From assembly GCA_015234115.1 (NCBI GenBank), contig JADFWP010000001.1, positions 124,001 through 188,000 of the forward strand: DNA of 64,000 nucleotides, written 5' to 3'. Below are positions 36,101 to 49,874 of the stretch, one piece after another. Within the stretch, counting starts at the first letter, position 1. Each line of letters starts with the position of its first letter. Under the pieces are notes generated by a model that was not told the origin of the DNA, did no database searches, and saw only the letters and a program-made list of their open reading frames with translations. This stretch comes from Magnetococcales bacterium. Its GTDB lineage: Bacteria > Pseudomonadota > Magnetococcia > Magnetococcales > Magnetaquicoccaceae. A program made the position numbers and the translations under genes.

Positions 36101-36621
36101 CCCACGCGATCCGCAAATCCGAACAATCCGCCTCGCGCCACATCCCGATCATCGCCATGACCGCCCACGCCATGAAAGGAGACCGGGAACGCTGCCTGAG
36201 CGCCGGCATGGATGATTATCTGAGCAAACCGGTCTCCCCGGAGATTCTGCTGCAAAAGTTGCAATATTGGATCCCAAAAAGCATAGGTTCTCCACCACCC
36301 GTCGAAATCTCGCAGTTGAGACAACTCTTCGGGGATGACGACACGATGATTCGTGAACTTCTGGAACATTTCCGTCCCTCTGCCAGGGAACTCCTGGACA
36401 AGCTCGCCGAGATGATCCAAAAAGAAGATGGTGAACGGGTGCTGGAGGCTGCCCTGGAACTCAAAGAGGCCTGCTCCAACATGGGGGTGTCCGCCATGGC
36501 CCAACTGGCCCGCGTCATGGAACAGGCCGCGACCCGATTGGAATGGAATGAAGCGAAACGTACCCTGGAACGGCTGGAGGCCGCCTTCCGGAATGTGGAA
36601 AAATTCATCGAAACCTTCTGA
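33106..36621 (+). CDS. Multi-PAS hybrid sensor histidine kinase with degenerate HPt
   Basis: 1171 residues from the ATG at 33106, which has GGGAG about 11 bases upstream; the track start at 33013 has no Shine-Dalgarno. No membrane segment is evident, so it is likely a cytoplasmic sensor. Three PAS-type modules are visible (ICDHMEDVYYRMDLHGVLQFIS; VTDPEGTIIHANQKLIHVSRFSSEEILGKNH, with RKKNGDFFWID; MDAMGDGAYVLDNRGQVLLLN). Next come HisKA (FLANMSHEIRTPMNAI, phosphorylated His) and the ATPase domain (GDPGRLRQMLLNLLGNAIKF, DTGIG, GGTGLGLAI). A receiver-like segment has Ser-Ala where the phospho-Asp should be (MAVISAALSDMD). A true receiver follows (LLLVEDNLVNQ, LILMDCQMPVMDG). The end is HPt-like, but AALELKEACSNMG lacks the His. 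Confidence 0.92.
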   Translation: MKHATNGANGTPEPERHPTGVGIIRESGAIHSTDATLHALTRPWGSPEAWWGRISAGFSYPTITRCSHCGLGQRLGWREHAIETPLRAGEIIFSIEFLGHAHHLSPALLGDLILVRDVTEERHKATTTHQKIKQFQSICDHMEDVYYRMDLHGVLQFISPSVQKLLKHRPNEIQGRPLSDICANPEHLQEMLQILQTRNRVEEFDLVLLCRRGKQAPVSMNAHLIVDDKGEPVAVQGIFRDVIERTRLDTVLADRTRRFQEEMSRLEYLQAALDEQILMSVTDPEGTIIHANQKLIHVSRFSSEEILGKNHKIFDSGHHPKSFFKEMWRTIQSGRIWRGEIRNRKKNGDFFWIDCAIVPFLTPAGRPFQYITIASDITERVLTETRLEQNVEFLRRTMDAMGDGAYVLDNRGQVLLLNREGERLLGWLESDILHKNLHEIIHHQRPDNTPFPVRECPAHQSLLGRSYRVEEDHFIRKDGTFFPVSYVTTPLMHETEIIGSMAIFRNISGAIEEINILKKCRDSALESSRLKSAFLANMSHEIRTPMNAIVGMNELLMDTPLNEEQLEFTEIIRDSSRSLLALINDILDFSKIEAGKIDIERIDFPLLTVVEGAAELLAPQAHDKGISLMTHVSSKIPRALIGDPGRLRQMLLNLLGNAIKFTEDGEVTLQVRMENEFRDQVTVHFSVADTGIGLELSNDEAKRLFEPFTQAERGTARKFGGTGLGLAISKRLAELMGGEIGAQSRPEGGTIFWFRIPFQISTQSLTDESDASLAAMLPGVRILTVMERPTDHEILGECFSGCGMIHQGTTNGEQGLIAFRDSVAQGTPFQMAVISAALSDMDCQIMADLLRREAGRHPLSLITLMDWDDKEERNRFLKSGFSGILVKPVRRAEWVRCLVEQIHPDATIPAPDSIVTTPPRESRLPEPDAYDALESGNLLLLVEDNLVNQKVALLQLKKLGYAAHAVSNGQEAVEAVNHLPYALILMDCQMPVMDGFEATHAIRKSEQSASRHIPIIAMTAHAMKGDRERCLSAGMDDYLSKPVSPEILLQKLQYWIPKSIGSPPPVEISQLRQLFGDDDTMIRELLEHFRPSARELLDKLAEMIQKEDGERVLEAALELKEACSNMGVSAMAQLARVMEQAATRLEWNEAKRTLERLEAAFRNVEKFIETF

Positions 36622-36644
36622 ACCATCACGGAGGAACCACGATT

Positions 36645-37646
36645 TTGGCACCCTTGGAACTGACCGGTGAAGCGCGGCGTCTGGCCGGGGAGATCCTGAC
36701 CCATGCGGAGCGGCTCGTCGCGCCCCTGGTGACCAACACGCACCGGGATCATCTGCTGCAAATCCGTCAGGCAGTCGATACCTTGCTGGCTCTGCTGGAG
36801 ACCACCGAAACCCTCTCCGCGCCACCAGCACCCCAGGTCGGCATGGCTCCTCCGGAGGCGAACAGAACCGGAAATCATCATGTTCTCCTGGTCGAGGACA
36901 ACCCCTTCACCCAAAAGCTCATGACCCGGCTGCTGACCCAGCAGGGCTATCGGGTGACCCTCGCCCAGAATGGTCAGGAGGCCCTGGATCAACTCGCCCG
37001 GCTTCCCGCGCTGGATCTGATTCTCATGGACCTGCGCATGCCGGTCATGGACGGTTTTCAGACCACAGTCGAAATTCGCCAGCGGGAATCCCAACTCCAG
37101 ACCGCCCGTCTGCCGATCATCGCGGTCACGGCCCTGGTGGCCGAAGAGGAACAGAAACGGGCCATGGATGCGGGCATGGATGGCTACCACATCAAACCCG
37201 TGCGGGCCGCGATCCTGTTCGCCGAAATGGAACGGCTGCTTCAGGGACGCCCCGACAGCGCATCGGCAGCGGTGGAAACGTCGGATGTGAAAATGATCGT
37301 GGATCTGGATCGACTGCTCAAAACCGTGGATGGCGATCTGGAACTGCTCAAGGAGATCACCGAACTCTATTTCACCGACGCTCCCCGGCAACTCGCCCGC
37401 ATCACCCGTGCCCTGGAGGCTGGCGACAGCCAGGAATTGCGCGAGGCGGCCCACAGTCTGAAAGGAGCGACCGGTGCGTTTGGCCGCGTTCAGGTCTATG
37501 ATCTGGCTCTGGCCCTCGAACAGGCCGGCGCCCATGCCGAATTGGGCCAGGCCGAAGATTTGTACCGCCAATTGACCGCCGCCTTGCAGGTTATGGAAGA
37601 GGCCATCAAGAAAGAGATCACTTTGCTGTCTGGAGAATCGTCGTGA
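36645..37646 (+). CDS. Receiver-HPt phosphorelay protein
   Basis: 333 residues starting at TTG, with GGAGG 9 bases upstream. After ~75 residues of helix-rich lead-in comes a receiver domain (HVLLVEDNPFTQKLM, LILMDLRMPVMDGFQ, IIAVTAL, HIKPV). The C-terminal HPt domain has an intact phospho-His motif (REAAHSLKGATGAFG). It is 23 bases after the hybrid kinase gene. Since the kinase's own HPt lacks its His, this protein probably provides the working relay His, an inference from motifs and position. No DNA-binding output is attached. Confidence 0.88.
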   Translation: MAPLELTGEARRLAGEILTHAERLVAPLVTNTHRDHLLQIRQAVDTLLALLETTETLSAPPAPQVGMAPPEANRTGNHHVLLVEDNPFTQKLMTRLLTQQGYRVTLAQNGQEALDQLARLPALDLILMDLRMPVMDGFQTTVEIRQRESQLQTARLPIIAVTALVAEEEQKRAMDAGMDGYHIKPVRAAILFAEMERLLQGRPDSASAAVETSDVKMIVDLDRLLKTVDGDLELLKEITELYFTDAPRQLARITRALEAGDSQELREAAHSLKGATGAFGRVQVYDLALALEQAGAHAELGQAEDLYRQLTAALQVMEEAIKKEITLLSGESS

Positions 37647-38884
37647 CCCTGTTGCACCCCTTTTGCGCCTGGCGTCCCCGCACTGGTCTGGAACAGCGGG
37701 TGGCCGCCCCCCCCTATGATGTGCTCAACAGCGCCGAGGCCCGCGAGCTGGCCATGGGTCTGCCGGAATCGTTCCTGCGGGTCTCCAAGGCGGAAATCGA
37801 TCTCGATCCGGCCATTCCGGTGCATGACGAACGGGTCTATGCCCTGGCCAGGGAGCGATTTCAAAGCTTCTGTACCGAAGGCATCCTGAAACGCGATCCC
37901 CAGCCCTGGTATTATCTCTACCGCTTGACCATGAACGGTCGGGAACAGACCGGCGTGGCCGGGGTCGCCTCGGTGAACGCCTATCTGGAAGAGCGGATCA
38001 AAAAGCACGAATTCACCCGTCCCGACAAGGAGAACGACCGTACCCGTCTGGCCGAAGTGCTGGAGGCCCACTCCGGTCCGGTCTTCATGACCCACCGCCA
38101 CGATCCGACCATCAAGCGTCTCACCGAATCCTGGATCGCGGCCCATGCGCCGGTCTATGACTTCGTGGCCTCGGATCAGGTGCGCCATACCCTGTGGACC
38201 GTGGACGATCCCCAGATCATCGCCGCCTTGCGCGCGGCTTTTGAACGGATGCCTGCCATGTACATCGCCGACGGGCACCATCGGGCCGCAGCGGCTTCCC
38301 GGGTTCATCTGGCCCGTCGGCAGAACGATCCCGATCCCGACGCCCCTCATGGCCGTTTTCTCGCCGTGACCTTCCCCGATACCCAGGTGCGCATTCTCGA
38401 CTACAACCGGGTGGTGCGTGACCTCCATGGCCTGGACGAGCAGCAGTTTCTCGACCGGATCCGCGCCATTCCCCGTGTCACGCTGGCCCCGACCGACTCC
38501 CCGGCACACCCGACAGCCCGACACGAGTTCGGCATCTATCTGAAAAATCGTTGGTTCCGTCTCAAGGTGGCCCTGGAACCCGATCTGGAACGCGATCCGG
38601 TGCAGCGGCTGGATGTGACCATTCTCCAGGAGCGGCTGCTGAAACCGATTCTGGGCATCGTTGACCCGCGCCAGGATCAACGCATCGATTTCGTCGGGGG
38701 CATCCGTGGTCTGGACACCCTGATGCAACGGGTCGATTCCGGCGAAATGGCCGTGGCCTTCGCCCTCTTTCCCACCTCGCTGGAAGAGTTGATGACCGTG
38801 GCCGACTCCGGCCAGGTCATGCCCCCCAAATCGACCTGGTTCGAACCCAAACTCCGGGATGGATTGCTGATCCAGACCCTGTGA
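37643..38884 (+). CDS. DUF1015 family protein
   Basis: 413 residues. Family features: AAPPYDVLNSAEAREL near the N-terminus, KHEFTRPDKENDRTRL and MYIADGHHRAAAA. These occur in DUF1015 proteins, which share the ADGHHR motif with ParB-like/serine-kinase-type proteins; the biochemical role is not settled. The GTG start overlaps the stop of the receiver-HPt gene (GTGA), with GGAG 7 bases upstream, so the two are translationally coupled. That ties a DUF1015 protein to a phosphorelay, which I did not expect. The gene is followed by repeat copy 3 and a hairpin. Confidence 0.88.
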   Translation: MTLLHPFCAWRPRTGLEQRVAAPPYDVLNSAEARELAMGLPESFLRVSKAEIDLDPAIPVHDERVYALARERFQSFCTEGILKRDPQPWYYLYRLTMNGREQTGVAGVASVNAYLEERIKKHEFTRPDKENDRTRLAEVLEAHSGPVFMTHRHDPTIKRLTESWIAAHAPVYDFVASDQVRHTLWTVDDPQIIAALRAAFERMPAMYIADGHHRAAAASRVHLARRQNDPDPDAPHGRFLAVTFPDTQVRILDYNRVVRDLHGLDEQQFLDRIRAIPRVTLAPTDSPAHPTARHEFGIYLKNRWFRLKVALEPDLERDPVQRLDVTILQERLLKPILGIVDPRQDQRIDFVGGIRGLDTLMQRVDSGEMAVAFALFPTSLEELMTVADSGQVMPPKSTWFEPKLRDGLLIQTL

Positions 38885-38888
38885 AGCC

Positions 38889-38961
38889 AACTTGCATTTG
38901 CATGATGGGGGGAGCACCCCCTCACCCCCCCCCCGCCTCCCTTGCGGGAGTTCCACGGTAA
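38889..38961. repeat. Dispersed palindromic repeat, copy 3
   Basis: About 73 bp, AACTTGCATTTGCATGATGGGG to TTCCACGGTAA, beginning 5 bases after the DUF1015 stop. It carries a small duplication (TTGCAT twice) and an altered left arm (CCCGCCTCCC), so its internal hairpin is poorer than in copies 1 and 2. Confidence 0.8.
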
Positions 38962-38965
38962 AAAA

Positions 38966-38993
38966 ATCCGGTGGTCAGCAATGACCACCGGAT
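38966..38993. terminator. Perfect hairpin between DUF1015 and fic genes
   Basis: ATCCGGTGGTCA-GCAA-TGACCACCGGAT, a 12-bp perfect stem with a four-base loop, lies between two convergent genes. An A run (AAAAAA) just before it gives U's on the minus-strand transcript, so it should terminate the fic transcript best. The plus side has only a weak T stretch. Confidence 0.65.
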
Positions 38994-39021
38994 ATCGGTT
39001 TCCACGACACCCCTCTGGGAA

Positions 39022-40143
39022 TCACTCTGCAAGAACCAACTCATAATGGGTGGCACGCCCGGTTGCAGCCGCTTTTTGCAGCGCACCACAGGCGATCAGC
39101 GCAAGAATATCCCGATGCGCGGTATCTTGTGAACATTTGGCAAGTCTGGCCCACTTGCTGGTGGTCAATTTGCCCTCGAACCCGTCAAGCAATCGGTTGA
39201 GCACCTTCTTTTGCCGCTCGTTCATGGCAACCTGGATGAAACGATCCCAGAAACGGGCTTTTGCCAGCACGGCCGACAGGATTTCTTCGGCCCGGATAAT
39301 GGCGCGCTTCAGGCAGGCCAGAAACCACAGCAGCCATGCGGTCACGTCCAGATCGCCTCGTTGGGTGCGCTCCAGGATTGCATAATAATCATTGCGCTCG
39401 ATCTGGATTTGCGTCGAAAGGCTGTAGAACCGTTGGGATGACCCCTCGACACGCGCCAATGCCAGATCGCCGACGGCCCGTGCCAGACGGCCATTGCCAT
39501 CGTCAAAGGGGTGCAAGGTGACCATCCAGAGATGGGCCAAACCAGCCTTGAGTACACCGTCCAGCCCCTCATCCACCCGCTCGAACCAATCCAAAAACCG
39601 GATGATCTCCCCAGCGAGCCGGTCTGCCGGGGGGGCGACGAAATGGACCTTTTCACGACCGATCGGACCAGAAACGACCTGCATCGGACCTGAAGCATCG
39701 TCGCGCCATGCGGCCACGCGAATCTTTGACAAACCGCTGCGTCCTGTTGGAAACAAGGCACCGTGCCAGGCAAAAAGACGCTCCACCGTCAACGGCTTGG
39801 AAAAATGCCGGGTGGCATCGAGCATCACCTCGACGATCCCTTCCACATGGCGATCCACAGGTGCCAGCGCACCGATCTCCAGACCGAGACGACGGGCAAG
39901 GGAAGAACGAACCTGAACAAAATCGAGTTGTTGCCCTTCGATGGCACTGGTATTGAGGACATCCTGAGTCAGCGTCTGCAACCAGGCATCCGCACGCGAT
40001 TTGAAACCAAGCGACTCCATCCGTCCCAGCAACCTGCCCTGGGCATGACGGACCGACGCCAAAGGAGTGGTCACTTGCGCAACATCAAAGGTCCATTCTG
40101 GCCAGTCTTTCCGTTCCCAAATGTAGCAAACGTCGTCTGCCAT
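39022..40143 (-). CDS. fic: Fic-domain protein (putative AMPylase) with N-terminal inhibitory motif
   Basis: Fic enzymes transfer AMP or related groups to target proteins. The start at 40143 gives 373 residues and has GGAG 5 bases upstream; the track start at 40179 is earlier. The active-site loop is HPFDDGNGRL (residues 211-220), matching HPFxDGNGR with catalytic His. An autoinhibitory helix motif (S/T)xxxE(G/N) is present as TSAIEG (65-70), N-terminal to the core, which makes it a class II Fic protein. The first ~60 residues resemble the DUF4172 segment found on many Fic proteins, and the C-terminal ~90 residues look like a winged-helix (LDGFEGKLTTSKWARLAKCSQDTAHRDILALIACGAL). It lies 96 bases after guaA on the same strand. 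Targets are unknown. Confidence 0.93.
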   Translation of the reverse strand: MADDVCYIWERKDWPEWTFDVAQVTTPLASVRHAQGRLLGRMESLGFKSRADAWLQTLTQDVLNTSAIEGQQLDFVQVRSSLARRLGLEIGALAPVDRHVEGIVEVMLDATRHFSKPLTVERLFAWHGALFPTGRSGLSKIRVAAWRDDASGPMQVVSGPIGREKVHFVAPPADRLAGEIIRFLDWFERVDEGLDGVLKAGLAHLWMVTLHPFDDGNGRLARAVGDLALARVEGSSQRFYSLSTQIQIERNDYYAILERTQRGDLDVTAWLLWFLACLKRAIIRAEEILSAVLAKARFWDRFIQVAMNERQKKVLNRLLDGFEGKLTTSKWARLAKCSQDTAHRDILALIACGALQKAAATGRATHYELVLAE

Positions 40144-40148
40144 GGTTT

Positions 40149-40167
40149 CTCCGCATGAATTGCGGAG
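40149..40167 (-). promoter_or_regulatory. Hairpin enclosing the fic ribosome-binding site
   Basis: CTCCGCA-TGAAT-TGCGGAG is a perfect 7-bp stem. On the minus-strand mRNA the GGAG of the fic Shine-Dalgarno lies in the 3' arm. Folding would mask it and could limit fic translation. Confidence 0.5.
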
Positions 40168-40239
40168 ATTATGAGGCATTTGCTCCGCACCCGCAAACCA
40201 TTGCCACGCACTCCCAAAGCCGGTCCCAGGAGTTCCGTT

Positions 40240-41802
40240 TCACTCCCACTCAATCGTGCCCGGCGGCTTGGAGGTGATGTCGTAGACCACCCGGTTGATC
40301 CCCTTGACCTCGTTGATGATGCGGTTGGCGATCCGGGAGAGGAGGTCATGGGGCATGGGATACCAGGTGGCGGTCATGAAATCCCGGGTCTCCACGGCGC
40401 GAAGCGCCACGACATAATCATAACTGCGGCCATCCCCCATCACGCCCACGCTCTTGACCGGCAGAAAGACCGCAAAGGCCTGGGAAATCTTGTCGTAGTG
40501 TCCGGTGGAATACAGCTCTTCCAGATAGATGGCATCGGCGCGACGCAACAGATCGGCGAACTCTTTTTTGACCTCGCCCAGAATGCGCACCCCCAGACCC
40601 GGACCCGGAAAGGGATGCCGCAGAATCATCCGCGCAGGCAACCCCAACTCCAGACCCACGGTGCGCACCTCGTCCTTGAACAACTCGCGCAAGGGTTCGA
40701 GCAGTTTCAATCCCATCCGTTCCGGCAACCCCCCGACATTGTGATGGGACTTGATGTTGGTGGCGGCCTTGGTCTTGGCACCGGCGGATTCGATCACATC
40801 CGGATAGATCGTCCCCTGGGCGAGCCATTTGGCCCCTTCGATCTTTTTGGCTTCCTCTTCAAAGACTTCGATGAAGGTGTGGCCGATGATCTTGCGTTTC
40901 TGTTCGGGATCGGTCACGCCCGCCAGACGGGAGAGAAACCGCTCCTCGGCATCGATCCGGATCACCTTGACGCCGAGATGGCTGGCAAAGGTGGCCATCA
41001 CCTCCTCGCCTTCGTTGAGGCGCAACAGACCGTTGTCCACAAAAACGCAGGTCAACTGATCGCCAATGGCCCGATGGAGCAGAACCGCCGTCACCGCCGA
41101 ATCGACCCCGCCGGAGAGACCGAGAATCACCCGGTCGTTGCCCACCTTGTCGCGCGCCAGTTGAATTTCGTGTTCGATGACATTGCCCGCGTTCCACAAT
41201 CCCGTGCAGCCACAGAGATCATGCACAAAACCCTGAATGAACTTCGCGCCATCGACGGTATGATTGACCTCGGGATGAAACTGCACTCCCACGATGGCCA
41301 ACTCTTCGTGTTCCATGGCCGCCAGAATGCCGTTGTCGCTGGTGGCCAACGGCTGGAAACCAAACGGCACCCGGGTGACATGATCCCCATGGCTCATCCA
41401 GACCCGACCCGCGCCGCTGGCGAGGAAACCACCCGGCAGTTCGCTTTTTTTGTCCGAGGTATGCACCATGGCATCCCCGTACTCGCGGGTGGCCGAGGGG
41501 GAGACCTCGCCGCCAAAATGGCGCGCCAGAAGATGCATGCCGTAACAAATTCCCAGAATCGGCACCTCCTGGGTCAGCACCGCTTCGTTCAGACCCGGCG
41601 CGCCCTCGTCATAGACCGAATGATGACCGCCGGAGAGGATGATCCCCTTGGGCGCAAAGGCGCGAATCTCTTCGGCCTCCATGCGCCAGGAGTGAATTTC
41701 GCAGTAGGCGCCGGATTCGCGCACCCGCCGGGCGATCAGCTGGGTGTATTGCGAACCGTAATCCAGGACCAGAATCTTTTGCGAATGGAGAAGATCGTTC
41801 AT
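40240..41802 (-). CDS. guaA: GMP synthase (glutamine-hydrolysing)
   Basis: Converts XMP to GMP with ATP and glutamine, the last step of guanine nucleotide synthesis. 520 residues, normal length. The N-terminal glutaminase shows [33 protein letters not shown] (Cys nucleophile) and [10 protein letters not shown]. The ATP-PPase domain has [11 protein letters not shown]. The C-terminal dimer domain ends in KPPGTIEWE as usual. It starts 3 bases after the guaB stop. Confidence 0.98.
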   Translation of the reverse strand: MNDLLHSQKILVLDYGSQYTQLIARRVRESGAYCEIHSWRMEAEEIRAFAPKGIILSGGHHSVYDEGAPGLNEAVLTQEVPILGICYGMHLLARHFGGEVSPSATREYGDAMVHTSDKKSELPGGFLASGAGRVWMSHGDHVTRVPFGFQPLATSDNGILAAMEHEELAIVGVQFHPEVNHTVDGAKFIQGFVHDLCGCTGLWNAGNVIEHEIQLARDKVGNDRVILGLSGGVDSAVTAVLLHRAIGDQLTCVFVDNGLLRLNEGEEVMATFASHLGVKVIRIDAEERFLSRLAGVTDPEQKRKIIGHTFIEVFEEEAKKIEGAKWLAQGTIYPDVIESAGAKTKAATNIKSHHNVGGLPERMGLKLLEPLRELFKDEVRTVGLELGLPARMILRHPFPGPGLGVRILGEVKKEFADLLRRADAIYLEELYSTGHYDKISQAFAVFLPVKSVGVMGDGRSYDYVVALRAVETRDFMTATWYPMPHDLLSRIANRIINEVKGINRVVYDITSKPPGTIEWE

Positions 41803-41805
41803 GTG

Positions 41806-43964
<2,159 letters not shown>

Positions 43965-43967
43965 GTG

Positions 43968-44441
43968 TCAGAACCGGATCGATAAAATTTCGTAGCGATG
44001 CACGCCGCCCGGCGCCCGCACCTCGATGGTATCGCCCTCTTCCTTGCCGATCATGCCGCGCGCCATGGGACTGGTGATCGAAATCATCCCCTGTTCCAGA
44101 TCGGCTTCGTCCTCGCCCACGATGCGATAGACGCTTTCCGTATCGGTTTTCTCATCCACCACCCGCACCTGAGCGCCAAAGACCACCTTGGTGGAACGGA
44201 TGCGGCTGGTATCGATGATTTCGGCATTGGCCAGCGCGGTTTCGATCTCCTGGATGCGTCCCTCGTTGAAGGACTGCTGCTCCTTGGCCGCATGGTATTC
44301 GGCATTTTCCGACAAATCGCCGTGATCGCGGGCCACGGAAATCGCCTCGACGATGCGGGAGCGATCTTCGGTTTTGCGCCGTTTCAGCTCGGCCTTGAGT
44401 TTTTCCGCCCCCTGCAGGGTCATCGGTACTTTGTTTAACAT
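43968..44441 (-). CDS. greA: Transcription elongation factor GreA
   Basis: Rescues backtracked RNA polymerase by stimulating transcript cleavage. The start at 44441 gives 157 residues, the standard length, with AGAGG about 7 bases upstream. The N-terminal coiled coil carries the acidic tip [18 protein letters not shown], and the C-terminal FKBP-like domain contains [24 protein letters not shown]. It sits between carB and rlmE; carA-carB-greA is a known proteobacterial order. Confidence 0.97.
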   Translation of the reverse strand: MLNKVPMTLQGAEKLKAELKRRKTEDRSRIVEAISVARDHGDLSENAEYHAAKEQQSFNEGRIQEIETALANAEIIDTSRIRSTKVVFGAQVRVVDEKTDTESVYRIVGEDEADLEQGMISITSPMARGMIGKEEGDTIEVRAPGGVHRYEILSIRF

Positions 44442-44458
44442 GGTTCCCTCTTGATCCG

Positions 44459-47704
<3,246 letters not shown>

Positions 47705-47705
47705 G

Positions 47706-48851
47706 TTATGCGAGCAGCTCCGCGAATTGACGGAACAGATAATGGGCATCGTGCGGGCCGGGACTGGCCTCGGGATGATACTGGACCGAAAAAACCGGGG
47801 CCGAACGATGGCGTACCCCTTCCACGGTGCCATCGAACAGCGACAGATGGGTCACCTCCAGATCGCTCGGCAGGCCGTCGGGTTCGACCACAAAGCCGTG
47901 GTTCTGCGAAGTCACCTCGACCCGACCGGTCCGGAGATTTTTCACCGGATGGTTGCCGCCGCGATGGCCGAATTTCAGTTTCCGGGTTTTGGCGCCGAGC
48001 GCCAGACAGAGCATCTGGTGACCCAGACAGATTCCGAACAGCGGCAGATCCTGTTTCAGCACCTGGCCGATCACCCCGATGGCGTGATGCACGGCCTCCG
48101 GATCGCCGGGTCCGTTGGAAAGAAACACGCCAGCGGGTTGCAGATCGAGGATTTGATCGAGTGTGGCGCTGGCCGGCAGCACCGTCACCTCGCATCCCAC
48201 GCCCACCAGACCGCGCAGGATGTTGCGTTTGATGCCGAAATCGAGAGCCACCACCCGTTTGCCAGCCGCCGGGGAACTGGCTGCGGCATCGTCTGCGCTC
48301 CAGATGTGGGGTTTCCAGGCAATCGGCCCATCGTGCCAGGCGTGGGGCGCGGTGCAGGTCACTTCCGGGGTGAGGTCCATGCCGGTCAGGCCGGGCCAGG
48401 CGCGGGCCTTGGCCACCAGGGCGGGGGTATCGAAAGTGCGCGTGGAGAGCACGCCGCGCTGGGCGCCGTTTTCCCGCAGGTGGTTCACCAGGCGGCGGGT
48501 ATCGATCCCCTCGATGGCCGGAATGCCATGGCGGATCAGAAACGCGCTCAATGATTCGACGGCGCGCCAGTTGGAAAACATCCGGGCGTTCTCTTTGACC
48601 ACAAAGCCACGGATGCGGGGTCGTTCCGACTCCATGTCTTCGGGGTTGACACCCACATTGCCGATTTGTGGTGCGGTCATGGTGACGATCTGACCCGCAT
48701 AGGAGGGATCGGTGATGATCTCCTGATAGCCGGTCATGGAACTGTTGAAACAGACCTCTCCGACCTGTTCGCCATCCGCCCCGAAGGAGCGGCCGTCGAA
48801 TCGGGTCCCGTCCTCCAACACCAGCACAGCCCGCCCGTTGTCGTTCGCCAT
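47706..48851 (-). CDS. carA: Carbamoyl-phosphate synthase small subunit
   Basis: Glutaminase subunit feeding ammonia to CarB. The start at 48851 ([20 protein letters not shown]) gives 381 residues, with AAGGA about 8 bases upstream; the track start is 21 codons early. CarA-specific N-terminal domain: [25 protein letters not shown]. Class I glutaminase: [11 protein letters not shown] (Cys nucleophile), [10 protein letters not shown] and [13 protein letters not shown] (His, Glu). It is the first gene of the car-gre-rlm-gua operon. Confidence 0.98.
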   Translation of the reverse strand: MANDNGRAVLVLEDGTRFDGRSFGADGEQVGEVCFNSSMTGYQEIITDPSYAGQIVTMTAPQIGNVGVNPEDMESERPRIRGFVVKENARMFSNWRAVESLSAFLIRHGIPAIEGIDTRRLVNHLRENGAQRGVLSTRTFDTPALVAKARAWPGLTGMDLTPEVTCTAPHAWHDGPIAWKPHIWSADDAAASSPAAGKRVVALDFGIKRNILRGLVGVGCEVTVLPASATLDQILDLQPAGVFLSNGPGDPEAVHHAIGVIGQVLKQDLPLFGICLGHQMLCLALGAKTRKLKFGHRGGNHPVKNLRTGRVEVTSQNHGFVVEPDGLPSDLEVTHLSLFDGTVEGVRHRSAPVFSVQYHPEASPGPHDAHYLFRQFAELLA

Positions 48852-48920
48852 GCGACCATCCTTAGAAATGGTTTTGAAATCCCCATCCGTGGTCCAAGCC
48901 TTCCCCTGGATCAATCACCG

Positions 48921-48950
48921 ATTTTACTCCCTCCTGCGCCTCGAAGTCAA
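48921..48950 (-). promoter_or_regulatory. Sigma70-type promoter of the carA operon
   Basis: On the minus strand, TTGACT (complement of 48945-48950) and TAAAAT (complement of 48921-48926) are separated by 18 bases. Each matches consensus at 5 of 6. The expected transcript start is about 60 bases before the carA ATG. Confidence 0.7.
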
Positions 48951-49031
48951 TGCAGGTGGACGCGCTGCAAAAATCCCACTATTCTTTCTCTCAGACTCAC
49001 GGACGCTTTTTTTGCACTGGAGACCATGATC

Positions 49032-49841
49032 ATGACACGCTTCGCCTTGCGGTTGCCCCTCTCCCTGTCGCTGCTGGCATTGTCCGTCGCCTCCCCGGTG
49101 CAAGCGGGTGGCTGGCTGGGCATCACGGTGCAGCCCCCCGAGGGGGTGCAGATCGGCGAAATCCTCAAGGATGGCCCCGCGGACAAGGCGGGTCTGGCCC
49201 GTCAGGATATCCTGATCAAAGCCGATGGCAAAACAATCACCTCGATCCCGCAATTTCTCGCTTTGGTGGCCAGTGCCACACCCAACAAGGAGATGGTACT
49301 CACCATTATCCGCAAAGGCGAAGAAAAACAAATCAAAATCACGCCCGAAGAGAGCCGCGATCACCCTTCGCGTTTCCCCGAAGGCCATGCCATGCCGCTA
49401 CAGGAACCCATGGCGCCCATGATGGGCTATTCCAGTCCGCATCCCGATCTGCGCCCTCAGAACACCCCGCCACCTGCCATGGACCGGGGACGGGAACTCC
49501 TCCCGCCTGCCGCCGCCATGCCGCCGCCGGCCAAAGAACAACGCCCCTCCGACCCCCCCGAGCCGCCCCCCACGGTCTGGCTGGGCGTGGCGCCGGAACT
49601 GGCCGCCAACGGCGTCCTGCTGGCCCGCATCGCCCCCGGCGGACCAGGAGAACGGGCAGGCATGCAAGCCGGAGATGTGATCATCTCCCTCAACGGCAAA
49701 TCGGTTTCGACCCCCTGGGCCATGGCGCGCACGCTGCGGGGATTCCAGCCCGGCGACCTGGTGGAAGTGACCCTCAACCGCAATGGCCAGATGATCGACA
49801 CCCAGGCCCAGTTGGCCGCACCTCCGACCGAAACCCCCTGA
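49032..49841 (+). CDS. Exported protein with two PDZ domains
   Basis: 269 residues from the ATG at 49032, with GGAG 9 bases upstream; an ATG at 49026 is only 3 bases from that site. A signal peptide (FALRLPLSLSLLALSVASPVQA) directs it to the periplasm. The first PDZ domain starts right after (GGWLGITVQPPEGVQIGEILKDGPADKAGLARQDILIKADG). The second follows a Pro/Met-rich linker (VWLGVAPELAANGVLLARIAPGGPGERAGMQAGDVIISLNGK). There is no Ser-protease domain, so it is not DegP; it may be a PDZ adaptor. It is divergent from carA, and map follows 33 bases later. Confidence 0.88.
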   Translation: MTRFALRLPLSLSLLALSVASPVQAGGWLGITVQPPEGVQIGEILKDGPADKAGLARQDILIKADGKTITSIPQFLALVASATPNKEMVLTIIRKGEEKQIKITPEESRDHPSRFPEGHAMPLQEPMAPMMGYSSPHPDLRPQNTPPPAMDRGRELLPPAAAMPPPAKEQRPSDPPEPPPTVWLGVAPELAANGVLLARIAPGGPGERAGMQAGDVIISLNGKSVSTPWAMARTLRGFQPGDLVEVTLNRNGQMIDTQAQLAAPPTETP

Positions 49842-49874
49842 CAACGCCCGGATAGAAAGGATTGGCCCAGGATC

